A DNA stretch of 64,000 nt from Pseudomonadota bacterium (GTDB lineage Bacteria; Pseudomonadota; Alphaproteobacteria; Rhodospirillales; Magnetospirillaceae). Both the position numbers and the translations under genes were made by a program. Location of the stretch: assembly GCA_021793155.1 (NCBI GenBank), contig JAJYTF010000004.1:177273-241272 (forward strand). Reading direction: 5' to 3'. The notes under the pieces were generated by a model. The model did not search any database. It worked only from the letters and a program-made list of their open reading frames with translations, and had not been told where the DNA came from. This document shows positions 1 to 10,615 of this stretch, piece by piece (the first letter of the stretch is position 1; each line of letters opens with the position of its first letter).

Positions 1-3
1 CCC

Positions 4-1662
4 TTACACCCGGACCAGATGCACGTCGGTCAGCGGCTTCTTGCCGTGGCTTTCCTTCAGGTGGCGGCGCACCGCCAGGCGCGCCGTTTCCCGCACCACG
101 TCGTCATTCTGCCGGGCCAGATACGGCATTTCGGCAACGGCCTCACGCACCGCCTCCACCACCGCCTCATGTTCCTCGGCCTCGTGCTCGGCATCCAGTA
201 ACCCCATGGCCGAGACCTGCGGGTCGCCCAGCAACTTGCCGACACGGTCGAGGACGATGGTGACCACGGCACTGCCGTTGTGCACCATGCGATGGCGACT
301 GCGCATGATGACCGAATCGAGCGGTACCAGCCGGCTTCCGTCGACGGCGAGGCGGCCGGTGCCGACGATATTGACCACCTCGGGCGTTCCGGGCGCCAGT
401 TTCAGCATCTCACCGTTCTGCACCACCATCGGGTGCGGCACGCCACAGGCCGCGGCAAGATGGGCATGCTCTTGCAGGTGGCGGGCTTCGCCGTGCACGG
501 GCACGGCGATCCGCGGCCGCACCAAGTCGTACATGCGGCACATGTCCTCGCGGCCAGGATGCCCGGAAACATGGACGAACTGGTCCTTCTCGGTAACCAC
601 TTCGACTCCGAGCCAGACCAGCTTGTTCTGCAGGCGATAGATGGCCTTCTCGTTACCGGGGATGATACGCGACGAGAAGATCACAACGTCGTCGGCGCCC
701 AGGGTGACATGGGGATGGGCATTGGCGGCGATGCGCGCCAGCGCGGCGCGCGGTTCCCCCTGGCTGCCGGTGCAGAGAAACACCACTTTGTCTTCCGGCA
801 GATAGGCTCCGTCATGTTCGGTCAGGAACGGCGGCAGATCCTTCAGGTAACCGTTTTCGCGCGCTGCCCGGTCGATGCGCCATAGCGACCGCCCGACCAG
901 CGCCACATGGCGGTCGTGGGCCGCCGCAGCCACCGCAACCGACTCGAGCCGAGCCACATTGGTGGCGAAACAGGCCACGGCGATGCGCCGCCGGTACCGC
1001 CCGAACAGTTCGATCAGGCTTTGGCGGACCGCGGCTTCCGACCCGGTGACCCTGCGGCTGAAGACGTTGGTCGAGTCGCCGACCAGGGCGAGCACGCCCT
1101 CATCCCCCAATTGCTCGAGGCGTTCCGTGTCGGCCGTGGAACCGATCAGTGGATCGGGGTCAAACTTCCAGTCGCCGGTATGCAGCACAATCCCGAACGG
1201 CGTGCGGATGGCTACCGCGTTGGGTTCAGGAATGGAATGGGTCAGGGTGATCAGTTCAACGTCGAACGGGCCGATTTCCGCCCTGCCCTGCAGTGGCAAT
1301 TCGATGACCTCGACCTCGCCATCCAGATTGGCCTCGTGCAGCTTGTCGCGCAGCAGGGCCGCGGCGAACGGCGTCGCATAGACGGGACAGCGCAGCTTGG
1401 GCCAAAGGTGGTGGACGGCCCCGAGATGATCCTCGTGGGCGTGGGTCAGCACAATGCCCAGGAGGTCCTCCCGCCGCTCGGCAATGAACGAGGGATCGGC
1501 CATGAAAACATCGACGCCCGGTGTGCTGTCGTCGCCGAACGACACGCCCAGATCGACGATCAGCCACTTGCCGCGGCATCCGTAGAGGTTGAGGTTCATA
1601 CCGATCTCGCCTGTCCCGCCGAGGGGAAGGAAGACCAGTTCGTCGTTGCGATCCGGATTCAT
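4..1662 (-). CDS. rnj: Ribonuclease J family exo/endoribonuclease
   Basis: A 552-residue metallo-beta-lactamase/beta-CASP nuclease that processes and degrades RNA in the cytoplasm, with 5'-3' exonuclease activity in characterised homologues. The zinc ligand motif HAHEDH lies at residues 74-79, followed by the beta-CASP region and a C-terminal domain; the length is typical for RNase J. It begins [20 protein letters not shown], matching the family N-terminus. Its ATG overlaps the coaX stop codon (ATGA), so it is translationally coupled as the last visible gene of the nuo-birA-coaX run. The stop codon is 4 bases from the window edge, so any downstream terminator is not visible. Confidence 0.95.
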   Translation of the reverse strand: MNPDRNDELVFLPLGGTGEIGMNLNLYGCRGKWLIVDLGVSFGDDSTPGVDVFMADPSFIAERREDLLGIVLTHAHEDHLGAVHHLWPKLRCPVYATPFAAALLRDKLHEANLDGEVEVIELPLQGRAEIGPFDVELITLTHSIPEPNAVAIRTPFGIVLHTGDWKFDPDPLIGSTADTERLEQLGDEGVLALVGDSTNVFSRRVTGSEAAVRQSLIELFGRYRRRIAVACFATNVARLESVAVAAAAHDRHVALVGRSLWRIDRAARENGYLKDLPPFLTEHDGAYLPEDKVVFLCTGSQGEPRAALARIAANAHPHVTLGADDVVIFSSRIIPGNEKAIYRLQNKLVWLGVEVVTEKDQFVHVSGHPGREDMCRMYDLVRPRIAVPVHGEARHLQEHAHLAAACGVPHPMVVQNGEMLKLAPGTPEVVNIVGTGRLAVDGSRLVPLDSVIMRSRHRMVHNGSAVVTIVLDRVGKLLGDPQVSAMGLLDAEHEAEEHEAVVEAVREAVAEMPYLARQNDDVVRETARLAVRRHLKESHGKKPLTDVHLVRV

Positions 1663-2432
1663 GACCGCGCGTTACGCCGATGGATTTCCAGAAGCCCGCG
1701 CAGCGTCAGGTCGCGATCGAGATGCTCGATGGCGTCGGTGGCCTCGATGAACAACGGCGCCAAGCCACCGGTCGCCAGTACCGTCATGTTCGATCCGAAT
1801 TCCCTCTTGATACGGTTCACCAGTCCCTCGATCAAACCGACATATCCCCAGAAAATACCCGACTGCATGGCCGGCACGGTCGCTTTGCCGATTACCGACC
1901 GGGGACGCCCAATGGCCACCCGCGGCAGCTTGGCGGCAGCGGCATGCAGGGCCTGGAGCGAAAGATTGATGCCCGGGGCGATGGCGCCGCCACAATAATT
2001 GCCGTCGACGTCGACCACGTCGAAGGTCGTCGCCGTGCCGAAATCGATGACGATCAGCGGTCCCTCATAGAATCTATGCGCGGCGACCGCATTGACCAAG
2101 CGGTCGGCCCCCACTTCTTCCGGTCGGTCCAACAACACCTTGATGCCGAGATCGACGCCGTCGTCTCCAACCACCAGCGCTTCGCAGCGAAAATATCGTC
2201 GGCAGAGCTGCTTCAGCGAAAACACCACGGCCGGTACTACCGATGCGATGATGCATGCATCGACCTGCTTGCGGTCGACCCCCTCCATCGCCATGAGCTG
2301 GCACAGCCATACGCCGAACTCGTCAGCCGTCCGCTCGGCATCGGTGGAGGATCGCCATTCGCCCTTCACCGTGTCGCCGTCAAACAGGGCGAAAACGATG
2401 TTGGTGTTACCGGAGTCGATGGCAAGAAGCAT
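1659..2432 (-). CDS. coaX: Type III pantothenate kinase
   Basis: A 257-residue CoaX kinase that phosphorylates pantothenate in the first step of coenzyme A synthesis. The ASKHA-fold phosphate loop [14 protein letters not shown] is at the extreme N-terminus and the second motif [12 protein letters not shown] near residue 130. Type III enzymes are the feedback-resistant, monovalent-cation-dependent class. It sits 60 bp after birA and overlaps the RNase J gene by 4 bp. The birA-coaX pairing is common in bacteria and joins two cofactor functions, biotinylation and CoA, to the tail of the complex I operon. Confidence 0.95.
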   Translation of the reverse strand: MLLAIDSGNTNIVFALFDGDTVKGEWRSSTDAERTADEFGVWLCQLMAMEGVDRKQVDACIIASVVPAVVFSLKQLCRRYFRCEALVVGDDGVDLGIKVLLDRPEEVGADRLVNAVAAHRFYEGPLIVIDFGTATTFDVVDVDGNYCGGAIAPGINLSLQALHAAAAKLPRVAIGRPRSVIGKATVPAMQSGIFWGYVGLIEGLVNRIKREFGSNMTVLATGGLAPLFIEATDAIEHLDRDLTLRGLLEIHRRNARS

Positions 2433-2492
2433 GACAGGAAACCTTTTTCACCACCGGCGCACCAAGGAGACCATTCTTGGCCGCTTGATGGT

Positions 2493-3227
2493 TCACTCGC
2501 TGAAAAATACGTCGCCGGCCAAAATGGCCTTACATTTCTTGTCCGACGTTTCAACCAGTAATGCCCCTTCTTCGTCAAGCCCAATGAAGCGCCCATCAAA
2601 CTTCGTGTCATCGGCCAGACGCACCGTAACCGGCCCGCCTATCCCGGCCGCGCGGGCCAGCCAGGCCTGACGGATCGGGGCAAACCCTTCCTGCCGCCAG
2701 CGCTCATACCACGGTGCCAAATGGCCGCAGAAACCGGCCAGGACATCGAACGGCCCCGCCCCGCTGCCCAACTGGCGCAGGCAGGTTGTTGGGTAAAGCG
2801 CGGGGTCGGGCGCATGGGCGATATCGACGCCGACCCCGAGAATGATCCAGGGTGATCCCTGCTCCAGCAGCATGCCGGCGATCTTGCGTCCGCCCGCCAG
2901 AAGGTCGTTTGGCCATTTGACCTTGAACGGCGCCGCCGGCAGCAGTTCGAGTAAAGCGTCGCACAGCGCCACGGCGGCGACAAAGGCCAATTGTGGTGCC
3001 GTCGCCGGGGTATTCCCCGGATGCAGGAGGAACGAGCAGTGAAGATTGCCGGGCGGAGAAACCCACAACCGGCCGCGGCGACCGCGACCGGCGGTCTGTT
3101 CGCCGGCCCAGACCACCGTGCCGTGTCCCGCCCCGTTTGCCGCCTGCCGTTTGGCCTCGTCGTTGGTGCTGTCGATGCGATCCAGGGCGATGAGGGAAAA
3201 CGGCGGCGGCAGGGAGATCGAGGTCAT
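2493..3227 (-). CDS. birA: Biotin--[acetyl-CoA-carboxylase] ligase
   Basis: A 244-residue biotin protein ligase that makes biotinyl-AMP and transfers biotin to carrier-protein lysines. The nucleotide/biotin loop is visible as GRGRRGRLW near residues 49-57 and the catalytic-core motif KWPNDLLAG near residue 104. There is no N-terminal helix-turn-helix domain, so this is the short, non-repressor class. The C-terminal SH3-like domain is present. The start codon overlaps the nuoN stop (ATGA), showing translational coupling to complex I genes. Confidence 0.94.
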   Translation of the reverse strand: MTSISLPPPFSLIALDRIDSTNDEAKRQAANGAGHGTVVWAGEQTAGRGRRGRLWVSPPGNLHCSFLLHPGNTPATAPQLAFVAAVALCDALLELLPAAPFKVKWPNDLLAGGRKIAGMLLEQGSPWIILGVGVDIAHAPDPALYPTTCLRQLGSGAGPFDVLAGFCGHLAPWYERWRQEGFAPIRQAWLARAAGIGGPVTVRLADDTKFDGRFIGLDEEGALLVETSDKKCKAILAGDVFFSE

Positions 3228-4660
3228 CCTCCGAACAGCGAGGCCGCTGCAGCTCCCGCGCTCGACACCAGGGGCGACGGAATGAAGGTGAAGACCACGA
3301 TCAGCAGGGCGTTGACGCCCATGATGAAGGTGAGCGATCCGCTCACGCCGCGATCCAGGGCCTCCTTCGGCTCATCGAAATACATCACCTTGATGATCCG
3401 CAGGTAGTAATAGGCACTCACCACGCTGGTCAGCACGCCGAGGATGGCCAAGGTGATGAAGCCTTTGTCCACGGCAGCCATGAACACGTAGAACTTGCCC
3501 CAGAACCCGGCCATCGGAGGCACGCCGGCCATCGAGAACATGAAGATGGCCATGGCCACCGCCATCATCGGATGGGTCTTGGACAGGCCGGCAAGATCGT
3601 CGATGCCTTCCAGCAGGCGGCCCTTCTGGCGCATGGCCAGGATGATGGCGAAAGTGCCGACATTCATGAACAGGTAGATGGCCAGGTAGATCAGCAGACC
3701 GCGGATGCCGACCTGGTCGCCGACCGCCAGGCCGATCAGCCCGTAGCCGACATGGCCGATGGAGCTGTAGGCCATCAGTCGCTTGATGTTGCTCTGCGCG
3801 ATGGCGCCGAACGATCCGACCAGCATGGAGGCGACGGAGACGAACACCACGACCTGCTGCCACTGGGCCGTCACCGCCCCGAAGGGCCCGACCATCACCC
3901 GCACCAGCAAGCTGAAAGCGGCGATTTTTGGGGCCACGGCGAAGAAGGCGGTGACCGGCGTCGGGGCACCTTCGTAGACGTCGGGCGTCCACATGTGGAA
4001 CGGCACGGCCGAAATCTTGAAGGCCAATCCGGCCAGGACAAACACCAGGCCGACGATCACACCGACCGGCGCGCCATGCTCGAGCGCCTTGGCCAGCGCA
4101 TCGAAGCCGGTGGTGCCGGCGAAGCCGTAGATCAGCGATGAACCGTAGAGCAGCATGCCCGAGGCCAGCGAGCCGAGGACGAAATATTTGAGGCCCGCTT
4201 CGGTGGCTCGCCCGCTGTCCCGCTGGTAGGCGGCGAGAACATAAAGCGACAGGCTCTGCAGCTCGAGGCCCAAGTAAAGGGCGATCAGGTTGTTGGCCGA
4301 GATCATCAGTAGCATGCCCAGCGTGGCGAACAGCACCAGCACCGGGTATTCGAAGCGCTCGAGCTTCTCCTTCACCAGCCAGTTGACCGACATCACCAGG
4401 CAGAGTGACGAGGCCACCAGTACCAGCAGCTTGGAGAACACCGCGAAGCCGTCGACGACGAACATGCCGCCGAAGGTTTCGGCGCGGTTGCCGCTGGCGG
4501 CGGGAACCAACAGAGCCGCCAGCACCATGGTGATCACAGCCAGGATGGCGATGCCCTGGGTGGCCTCCTGCTTACGGAAGACACCCAGAATGAGCAAAGC
4601 CATGCCCGACAGGGCGATGAAGATTTCCGGCAGGGCCAGAGAGAAATTGGGCAGTTCCAC
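3224..4660 (-). CDS. nuoN: NADH-quinone oxidoreductase subunit N
   Basis: A 478-residue, antiporter-like, polytopic inner-membrane subunit of complex I that forms part of the proton-pumping arm. I choose a GTG start ([18 protein letters not shown]) because a strong purine-rich ribosome binding site lies directly upstream and the protein then has the usual NuoN length. The open frame extends a further 46 codons upstream into nuoM with no family similarity. Typical Mrp-antiporter features are visible, for example [20 protein letters not shown] and the conserved Lys/Glu in transmembrane helices. It starts 17 bp after nuoM. Confidence 0.95.
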   Translation of the reverse strand: MELPNFSLALPEIFIALSGMALLILGVFRKQEATQGIAILAVITMVLAALLVPAASGNRAETFGGMFVVDGFAVFSKLLVLVASSLCLVMSVNWLVKEKLERFEYPVLVLFATLGMLLMISANNLIALYLGLELQSLSLYVLAAYQRDSGRATEAGLKYFVLGSLASGMLLYGSSLIYGFAGTTGFDALAKALEHGAPVGVIVGLVFVLAGLAFKISAVPFHMWTPDVYEGAPTPVTAFFAVAPKIAAFSLLVRVMVGPFGAVTAQWQQVVVFVSVASMLVGSFGAIAQSNIKRLMAYSSIGHVGYGLIGLAVGDQVGIRGLLIYLAIYLFMNVGTFAIILAMRQKGRLLEGIDDLAGLSKTHPMMAVAMAIFMFSMAGVPPMAGFWGKFYVFMAAVDKGFITLAILGVLTSVVSAYYYLRIIKVMYFDEPKEALDRGVSGSLTFIMGVNALLIVVFTFIPSPLVSSAGAAAASLFGG

Positions 4661-4677
4661 GTCTATCCCCTCCCCTC

Positions 4678-6192
4678 TCAGCGCAAGGCCAGCGACGCCG
4701 GGTCGGCGGCCGTCTGCACGAGCTGGTAGTCGTTGATCAGCTTGGCCACCGAGGCATGCATGGGGGCCAGGAACGAGGACGGATACACCCCCATCCACAC
4801 CACCACCAGGATCAGCGGCACGAACACGGCGATTTCACGCGGGCTCAAGTCGAGGATCGACTTCAGGTCCTCGCGGGTCAGCTTGCCGAAAATCACCCGG
4901 CGATACAGGTACAGCATGTAGGCCGGCCCCAGGATCAGCCCCAGCGCGGCGAATGCCGCCACCCAGCTGTTGACCTGGAAGGCCCCCATCAGCACCAGAA
5001 ATTCGCCGACGAAACCGGAAGTGCCGGGCAGCCCCACCGACGCCATGGTGAACACCATGAAGACGAAGGCGTATTGCGGCATACGGTTGGACAGGCCACC
5101 GTAGCGGGCGATCTCACGGGTGTGCATGCGGTCATAGACCACGCCGACGCAAAGGAACAGCGCGCTGGCGACGATACCGTGCGACAGCATCTGGTAAATG
5201 GCGCCCTCGATGCCCTGCGTCTGCACGGTAAAGATGCCGATGGTGACGAAGCCCATATGCGCCACCGAACTATAGGCGATGAGCTTCTTCATATCCTCCT
5301 GCACCAGGGCCACCAGCGAAGTGTAGACCACGGCGACGATGGACAATGTGTAGACCAGCGGCGTGAAGTCGTGCGAGGCCAGCGGGAACATGGGCAGCGA
5401 GAAGCGCAGGAAGCCGTACCCGCCCATCTTCAGCAGCACGCCCGCCAGGATCACCGAACCAGCCGTTGGCGCCTCGACATGGGCGTCGGGCAGCCAGGTG
5501 TGGACGGGCCACATCGGCACCTTCACCGCGAAGGAGGCGAAGAAGGCCAGCCACAGCCAGGACTGCAGCGACGCGGGGAACGGATGCGACAGCAGCACCT
5601 GGATGTCGGTGGTATGGGCGTTGAAGTACATGGCCAGGATGGCCAGCAGCATCAGCACCGAGCCCAACAGCGTGTAGAGGAAGAACTTGAAGGCCGCGTA
5701 GACGCGCCGCGGACCGCCCCAGACGCCGATGATGATGAACATCGGGATCAGGACGCCTTCGAAGAAGGTGTAGAACAGCACCAGATCCAGCGCGCAGAAC
5801 ATGCCGACCATCATGGTCTCGAGGACCAGGAAGGCGATCATGTATTCCTTGACGCGGGTCTGCACCGCTTCCCAGGCGGAAAGGATGCACAGGGGCGTCA
5901 GGAAGGTGGACAGCAGCACGAAGAACAGCGAGATGCCGTCGACGCCCATCTTGTAGGAGATGTCGAAGCCAGGCAGCCAGGCCGCCTGGTCCACCATCTG
6001 GAAATCGGCGGTGCCGGGATCGAAGTTGGTCCACACCAGCAGCGACACCAGGAAGGTGGCGACACTGGTGAGCAAAGCGACGTTGCGCGCGTTGCGGGCG
6101 ACCACCTTGGCTTCGCCGTTGATGGTCAGGATGAACGCCGCGCCCAGGAGGGGCAGGAACGTCGTGATGGAGAGCAGAGGCCAGTCAGTCAT
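4678..6192 (-). CDS. nuoM: NADH-quinone oxidoreductase subunit M
   Basis: A 504-residue, antiporter-like membrane subunit of complex I with about 14 hydrophobic segments. The conserved segment [20 protein letters not shown] around residue 225 is the Mrp-type signature shared by NuoL, M and N. The glutamate in the first third ([10 protein letters not shown]) is the residue family members use in proton translocation. It lies 6 bp after nuoL in the standard order. Confidence 0.96.
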   Translation of the reverse strand: MTDWPLLSITTFLPLLGAAFILTINGEAKVVARNARNVALLTSVATFLVSLLVWTNFDPGTADFQMVDQAAWLPGFDISYKMGVDGISLFFVLLSTFLTPLCILSAWEAVQTRVKEYMIAFLVLETMMVGMFCALDLVLFYTFFEGVLIPMFIIIGVWGGPRRVYAAFKFFLYTLLGSVLMLLAILAMYFNAHTTDIQVLLSHPFPASLQSWLWLAFFASFAVKVPMWPVHTWLPDAHVEAPTAGSVILAGVLLKMGGYGFLRFSLPMFPLASHDFTPLVYTLSIVAVVYTSLVALVQEDMKKLIAYSSVAHMGFVTIGIFTVQTQGIEGAIYQMLSHGIVASALFLCVGVVYDRMHTREIARYGGLSNRMPQYAFVFMVFTMASVGLPGTSGFVGEFLVLMGAFQVNSWVAAFAALGLILGPAYMLYLYRRVIFGKLTREDLKSILDLSPREIAVFVPLILVVVWMGVYPSSFLAPMHASVAKLINDYQLVQTAADPASLALR

Positions 6193-6198
6193 CGCGCG

Positions 6199-8127
6199 TC
6201 AGCCCACTTTCACAATGTACCAGGTAACGAACCCCGCGACGCCGATCAGCATGGCGAAGGCGTAATGGTAGAGGTAGCCGGTCTGGAGCAGGCTCATGCG
6301 GCGGGCCACGTCGCGGGTCGCGGCGGCGACGCCGTCGGGGCCGCAGCCGTCGATCAAGGCTCCGTCGCCGCCCTTCCACATGCCGTAGCCCAACCAGAAC
6401 GCCGGCTTGATGATGAGGAAGTCGTAGAGCTCGTCGAAGTACCACTTGTTCAACAGGAACAGGTACACCCCGCGGAACGTCCGGGCCAAGGCGGCCGGAA
6501 TGCCCGGAGCGAACATGTAGAAGATGTAGGCCAGGGCGATGCCCGAGACGCCGGCGATGGTCGGCATCAGGCTGATCATCGAAGGCACATGATGCGCGTT
6601 GTGCAGCGCCTCGTGGTCGCCCAAGAGGAAGATGGCCTTGCCCCAGAACTCGGACATCTCCTCGCCGACGAAGTATTCGTGGCCGACATAACCGGCGAAG
6701 ATTGCGCCGGCCGCCAGAACCATCAACGGAATGGTCATCACCGCCGGGGATTCATGCACATGGGCCATCACATGCTCGTCCGCACGCGGCTTGCCGTGGA
6801 ACGTCATGATCAACAGGCGCCAGGAGTAGAAGGCGGTGAGGAAGGCGGCGGCGACACCGATCGCATAGGCGAACTGGCCCAGCGGTGTCCCGGCGCCCCA
6901 GGCGGCCTCGATGATGGTGTCCTTCGACCAATAGCCGGCGAAGGGTGGAATACCCGCCAGCGCCAGGCTGCCGATGAACATCAGCGCATAGGTCAGCGGA
7001 ATGTGCTTCCAAATGCCGCCCATGCGGCGCATGTCCTGTTCGTCCGACATGGCGTGGATCACCGAGCCGGCGCCAAGGAACAGCAGGGCCTTGAAGAAGG
7101 CATGGGTGAACAGGTGGAAGATGCCCGCCTGGTAGGCCGACACGCCGATGGCGAAGAACATGTAGCCGAGCTGCGAACAGGTCGAATAGGCGATCACCCG
7201 CTTTATATCGTTCTGCACGCAGCCGACGGTCGCGGCAAAGATGGCGGTCAACGCGCCAACCACGGTCACCACGTTCAACGCAGTCTGCGAGTACTCGAAC
7301 AGCGGGGACATGCGGGCCACCATGAACACGCCGGCGGTCACCATGGTCGCCGCGTGGATCAGGGCGGAAACCGGGGTCGGGCCCTCCATGGCGTCGGGCA
7401 GCCAGACATGCAGGCCGAGCTGGGCCGACTTGCCCATGGCACCGACGAACAGCAGCAGGCACAGGATGGTCAGCGCGGGGAAATCCCGGCCGAACAGGTG
7501 CAGCATGGCCGAGGCCTTGCCGCCGGCGGCGGCGAAGATCGGGTCGAAGTTGATGTTCCCGAACAGCATATAGACGCCGAAGATGCCCAGCGCAAAACCG
7601 AAGTCGCCGACGCGGTTGACGACGAACGCCTTGATCGCGGCAGCACAGGCCGACGGCTTTTCGTACCAGAAGCCGATCAGCAGATAAGACGCCAAGCCGA
7701 CGCCTTCCCACCCGAAGAACAGCTGCACAAGGTTGTCGGCGGTCACCAGCATCAGCATGGCGAAGGTGAACAGCGACAGGTAGCTCTGGAACCGCGGCAC
7801 CGAGGGATCGTGGTGCATGTACCCGATGGAGTACACATGCACCATGAACGACACCCAATTGACGACGATCAGCATCACCGCCGTCAGCGTGTCGAAGCGC
7901 AGAGCCCAGTCGACATGGATATCGCCCGACTGGATGAAGGTCAGCAGCGGCACCGTCACGGTGTGGCCGCTGGGGACCACCTCGGCAAAGATGAGCACCG
8001 ACAGCAGGGCCGACAGCCCGACACCGGCACAGGTTACAATCTGCGAGCCCCGGTCACCGATCTTGCGGCCGAAGAAGCCGGCGATGATCGAACCCAGCAG
8101 CGGGAGGAAGACAACTGCAGCGTACAT
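6199..8127 (-). CDS. nuoL: NADH-quinone oxidoreductase subunit L
   Basis: A 642-residue distal proton-pumping subunit of complex I. It has the Oxidored_q1 N-terminal segment, the antiporter core with AQLGLHVWLPDAMEGPTPVS near residue 230, and a long C-terminal extension ending in a final transmembrane helix after the lateral amphipathic helix, as expected for NuoL rather than NuoM/N. It is tightly spaced with nuoK (7 bp) and nuoM (6 bp). Confidence 0.96.
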   Translation of the reverse strand: MYAAVVFLPLLGSIIAGFFGRKIGDRGSQIVTCAGVGLSALLSVLIFAEVVPSGHTVTVPLLTFIQSGDIHVDWALRFDTLTAVMLIVVNWVSFMVHVYSIGYMHHDPSVPRFQSYLSLFTFAMLMLVTADNLVQLFFGWEGVGLASYLLIGFWYEKPSACAAAIKAFVVNRVGDFGFALGIFGVYMLFGNINFDPIFAAAGGKASAMLHLFGRDFPALTILCLLLFVGAMGKSAQLGLHVWLPDAMEGPTPVSALIHAATMVTAGVFMVARMSPLFEYSQTALNVVTVVGALTAIFAATVGCVQNDIKRVIAYSTCSQLGYMFFAIGVSAYQAGIFHLFTHAFFKALLFLGAGSVIHAMSDEQDMRRMGGIWKHIPLTYALMFIGSLALAGIPPFAGYWSKDTIIEAAWGAGTPLGQFAYAIGVAAAFLTAFYSWRLLIMTFHGKPRADEHVMAHVHESPAVMTIPLMVLAAGAIFAGYVGHEYFVGEEMSEFWGKAIFLLGDHEALHNAHHVPSMISLMPTIAGVSGIALAYIFYMFAPGIPAALARTFRGVYLFLLNKWYFDELYDFLIIKPAFWLGYGMWKGGDGALIDGCGPDGVAAATRDVARRMSLLQTGYLYHYAFAMLIGVAGFVTWYIVKVG

Positions 8128-8134
8128 GTCCCGC

Positions 8135-8446
8135 CTAGCCTTTCATCTGATTGATTTCTTCGACTTCGATGGTGCCGCGGTTGCGGAAGAAGACCACCAG
8201 GATGGCCAGGCCGATCGCCGCCTCGGCGGCGGCCACCGTCAGCACGAACATGGCGAAGACCTGCCCGATCAAGTCGTGGAGGAAATGCGAGAACGCGACG
8301 AAATTGATGTTGACCGCGAGCAGGATCAGTTCGATCGACATCATGATGATGATGACGTTCTTCCGGTTGAGGAAGATACCGAAGACGCCCAAGGTGAAGA
8401 TGATGGCGGCGACGGTCAGATAATGGGCCAGTCCGATCTCGAACAT
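8135..8446 (-). CDS. nuoK: NADH-quinone oxidoreductase subunit K
   Basis: A 103-residue, three-helix membrane subunit (MrpC-like). Two conserved glutamates inside transmembrane helices are visible, in [18 protein letters not shown] and in [12 protein letters not shown], the residues implicated in the proton path. The start overlaps the nuoJ stop by one base (TGATG), so the two are translationally coupled. Length is the family norm. Confidence 0.96.
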   Translation of the reverse strand: MFEIGLAHYLTVAAIIFTLGVFGIFLNRKNVIIIMMSIELILLAVNINFVAFSHFLHDLIGQVFAMFVLTVAAAEAAIGLAILVVFFRNRGTIEVEEINQMKG

Positions 8447-9057
8447 CAGATGCCTCCCCTGGTCGGAACCTTGCGAAGCTCGACCGAGGTTTCCTTGGTA
8501 CGGGCGTTCTGCCGGGCGATGTTCTGTTTCTTGACGCCCGGACGGCTCCTCAGCGTCAGCAGGATGGTGCCGATCATGGCCACCAACAGGACGAGACCGG
8601 CCACCTGGAATAGATAGAAGTAGTCGGTGAACAGCAGGCGGCCGAGGGCATCGGTGTTGGTTACCACCGCCAGGTCGGGAACCCTTGTGGCCACCGACAG
8701 CGGCGCCTCGGGAGCAAAGCTCCAGCTGCCGTAGACCAGGGCCAGCTCGACCAGCAGGATCAGGCCAATCAGGGCACCGATCGGCAGATACTGGAGGAAG
8801 CCTTCGCGCAGTTTGACGAAGTTGATGTCCAGCATCATGACGACGAAGAGGAACAACACCGCCACCGCGCCGACATAGACCACCACCAGCACCATGGCGA
8901 GGAATTCGGCGCCGGCCAGCAGGAACAAGCCTGCCGAGTTGAAGAAGGCGAGAATGAGGAACAGCACCGCATGGACGGGGTTGCGGGCGGAAATCACCAT
9001 CACGCCGCTCGCCACCGTGATGGCGGCAAAGACGTAGAAGACGAGAGCCTGGATCAT
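8446..9057 (-). CDS. nuoJ: NADH-quinone oxidoreductase subunit J
   Basis: A 203-residue membrane subunit with five predicted helices. I start it at the ATG giving [15 protein letters not shown], preceded by a GGAGGGC ribosome binding site; the frame is open 63 codons upstream but that part is non-homologous and overlaps nuoI in another frame. The central helix contains [18 protein letters not shown], the flexible pi-bulge helix region of NuoJ. The C-terminus is basic and cytoplasmic. Confidence 0.94.
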   Translation of the reverse strand: MIQALVFYVFAAITVASGVMVISARNPVHAVLFLILAFFNSAGLFLLAGAEFLAMVLVVVYVGAVAVLFLFVVMMLDINFVKLREGFLQYLPIGALIGLILLVELALVYGSWSFAPEAPLSVATRVPDLAVVTNTDALGRLLFTDYFYLFQVAGLVLLVAMIGTILLTLRSRPGVKKQNIARQNARTKETSVELRKVPTRGGI

Positions 9058-9100
9058 GCGGCCCTCCTGTTGCGATCGGTCGTCATCCGGAACATTCCCC

Positions 9101-9589
9101 TCAGCGATACGGCGCTTCGGCAGCGATACGGGCGGCCAGTTCGACCTCCCAGCGTTCGCCGTTGGATAGAAGCTTGGCCTTGTCGTACAGCAGTTCGGCA
9201 TGCGTCTCGGTGGCGTATTCGAAGTTCGGCCCCTCGACGATGGCATCCACCGGGCAGGATTCCTGGCAGAAGCCGCAATAAATGCACTTGGTCATATCGA
9301 TGTCGTAGCGCCGCGTCCGGCGGCTGCCGTCGGCCCTAGGCTCAGCCTCGATGGTGATCGCCTGGGCCGGGCAAATGGCTTCGCATAGCTTGCAGGCGAT
9401 GCAGCGCTCTTCCCCGTTGGGATAACGGCGCAGCGCGTGCTCACCACGAAAGCGCGAGCTGAGCTGCCCCTTCTCAAAGGGATAGTTGATGGTCACCTTC
9501 GGCTTGAAGAAGTAGCGCAGCGTAATCGCCATGCCCGAGAATAGCTCGGTCAGCAGCCAGTCGCGCGCGGCACGATCAAGGAACGACAT
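9101..9589 (-). CDS. nuoI: NADH-quinone oxidoreductase subunit I
   Basis: A 162-residue 8Fe ferredoxin-like subunit that carries clusters N6a and N6b in the peripheral arm. Two four-cysteine motifs are visible: [12 protein letters not shown] near residues 58-69 and [12 protein letters not shown] near residues 97-108. I use the ATG giving [11 protein letters not shown] because it has a properly spaced GAGGAG site and yields the usual length; a GTG three codons upstream sits too close to that site. It is 12 bp after nuoH. Confidence 0.95.
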   Translation of the reverse strand: MSFLDRAARDWLLTELFSGMAITLRYFFKPKVTINYPFEKGQLSSRFRGEHALRRYPNGEERCIACKLCEAICPAQAITIEAEPRADGSRRTRRYDIDMTKCIYCGFCQESCPVDAIVEGPNFEYATETHAELLYDKAKLLSNGERWEVELAARIAAEAPYR

Positions 9590-9601
9590 CACACTCACTC
9601 C

Positions 9602-10615
9602 TCACTTCGGCAGCAGGCCGCCGAATTCGAGAACACCTGCGGTCAGGACCAGCCAGACCAGCGAGAACGGCAGGAATACCTTCCACCCCAGACGCATCAG
9701 CTGGTCATAGCGATAGCGCGGCATGGTGGCGCGGACCCACAGGAAGCCGAACAGAATGACGCAGACCTTCAGGACGAACCAGATGATGCCCGGCACCCAG
9801 GTGAATGGCGCGAAGGGCAAAGGCGACAGCCAGCCACCGAGGAACAGGGTGGTGATGGTGGCGCTCATCAGGATCATGTTGGCGTATTCGCCAAGGAAGA
9901 ACATGGCGAAGATCATGGAGGAATATTCGACCATGTAGCCAGCCACCAGTTCCGACTCACCTTCCGGCAGGTCGAAAGGCGAACGGTTTGTTTCCGCCAG
10001 ACCTGAGATGAAGAAGATGATGAACAGCGGCAGGTGCGGGATGATGAACCATACCCCCTTCGCCTGCGCATGGACGATGTCGGTCAGGTTCAGCGAGCCG
10101 ACGCAGAGCAGAACGGCAATCATCACGAAGCCGATGGAGACCTCGTAGGACACCATCTGCGCCGCCGAGCGCAAGGCGCCCAGGAACCCATATTTCGAGT
10201 TGGACGCCCAGCCGGCCATGATGATGCCGTAGACGCCCAGGCTCGATATGGCGAACAGGTACAGCACGCCGACATTAATGTTGGCCAGGACCCAGCCTTC
10301 ATCGAAGGGCACGACGGCCCAGGCCACCATTGCCAGGAAGAAGGTCAGCGCGGGGGCCACCAGGAACACGCCGCGGTTGGCGTTGGTCGGAAAGATCGTC
10401 TCCTTGAAGAACAGCTTGGCACCGTCCGCCAATGGCTGGAACAGGCCGAACGGACCGACGGTGTTCGGTCCCTTGCGCAGCTGCATGGCGCCGATGACCT
10501 TGCGCTCGGCATAGGTCAGATAGGCGACGCCGACGAGCACCGGCACGATGATGGCGATGATCTCGGCGACGGTGATGGCCGTCGGCCAGATATACCCTGT
10601 CCAGAGATTAGCCAT
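9602..10615 (-). CDS. nuoH: NADH-quinone oxidoreductase subunit H
   Basis: A 337-residue membrane subunit that helps form the quinone chamber at the junction of the two arms. Family motifs include [20 protein letters not shown] near residue 35 and the acidic loop [17 protein letters not shown] start at the ATG giving [11 protein letters not shown], preceded by AGAGGA; it overlaps the nuoG stop by 8 bp. An in-frame GTG 8 codons upstream is possible but lacks a site. Confidence 0.94.
   Translation of the reverse strand: MANLWTGYIWPTAITVAEIIAIIVPVLVGVAYLTYAERKVIGAMQLRKGPNTVGPFGLFQPLADGAKLFFKETIFPTNANRGVFLVAPALTFFLAMVAWAVVPFDEGWVLANINVGVLYLFAISSLGVYGIIMAGWASNSKYGFLGALRSAAQMVSYEVSIGFVMIAVLLCVGSLNLTDIVHAQAKGVWFIIPHLPLFIIFFISGLAETNRSPFDLPEGESELVAGYMVEYSSMIFAMFFLGEYANMILMSATITTLFLGGWLSPLPFAPFTWVPGIIWFVLKVCVILFGFLWVRATMPRYRYDQLMRLGWKVFLPFSLVWLVLTAGVLEFGGLLPK

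Noticed and set aside
4756..8154. A 1132-codon open frame on the plus strand opposite nuoM-nuoL
   Set aside because: It is rich in His, Gln, Asp and Gly with no domain, and it lies exactly antisense to highly conserved nuo genes. This is a by-product of high GC codon use.
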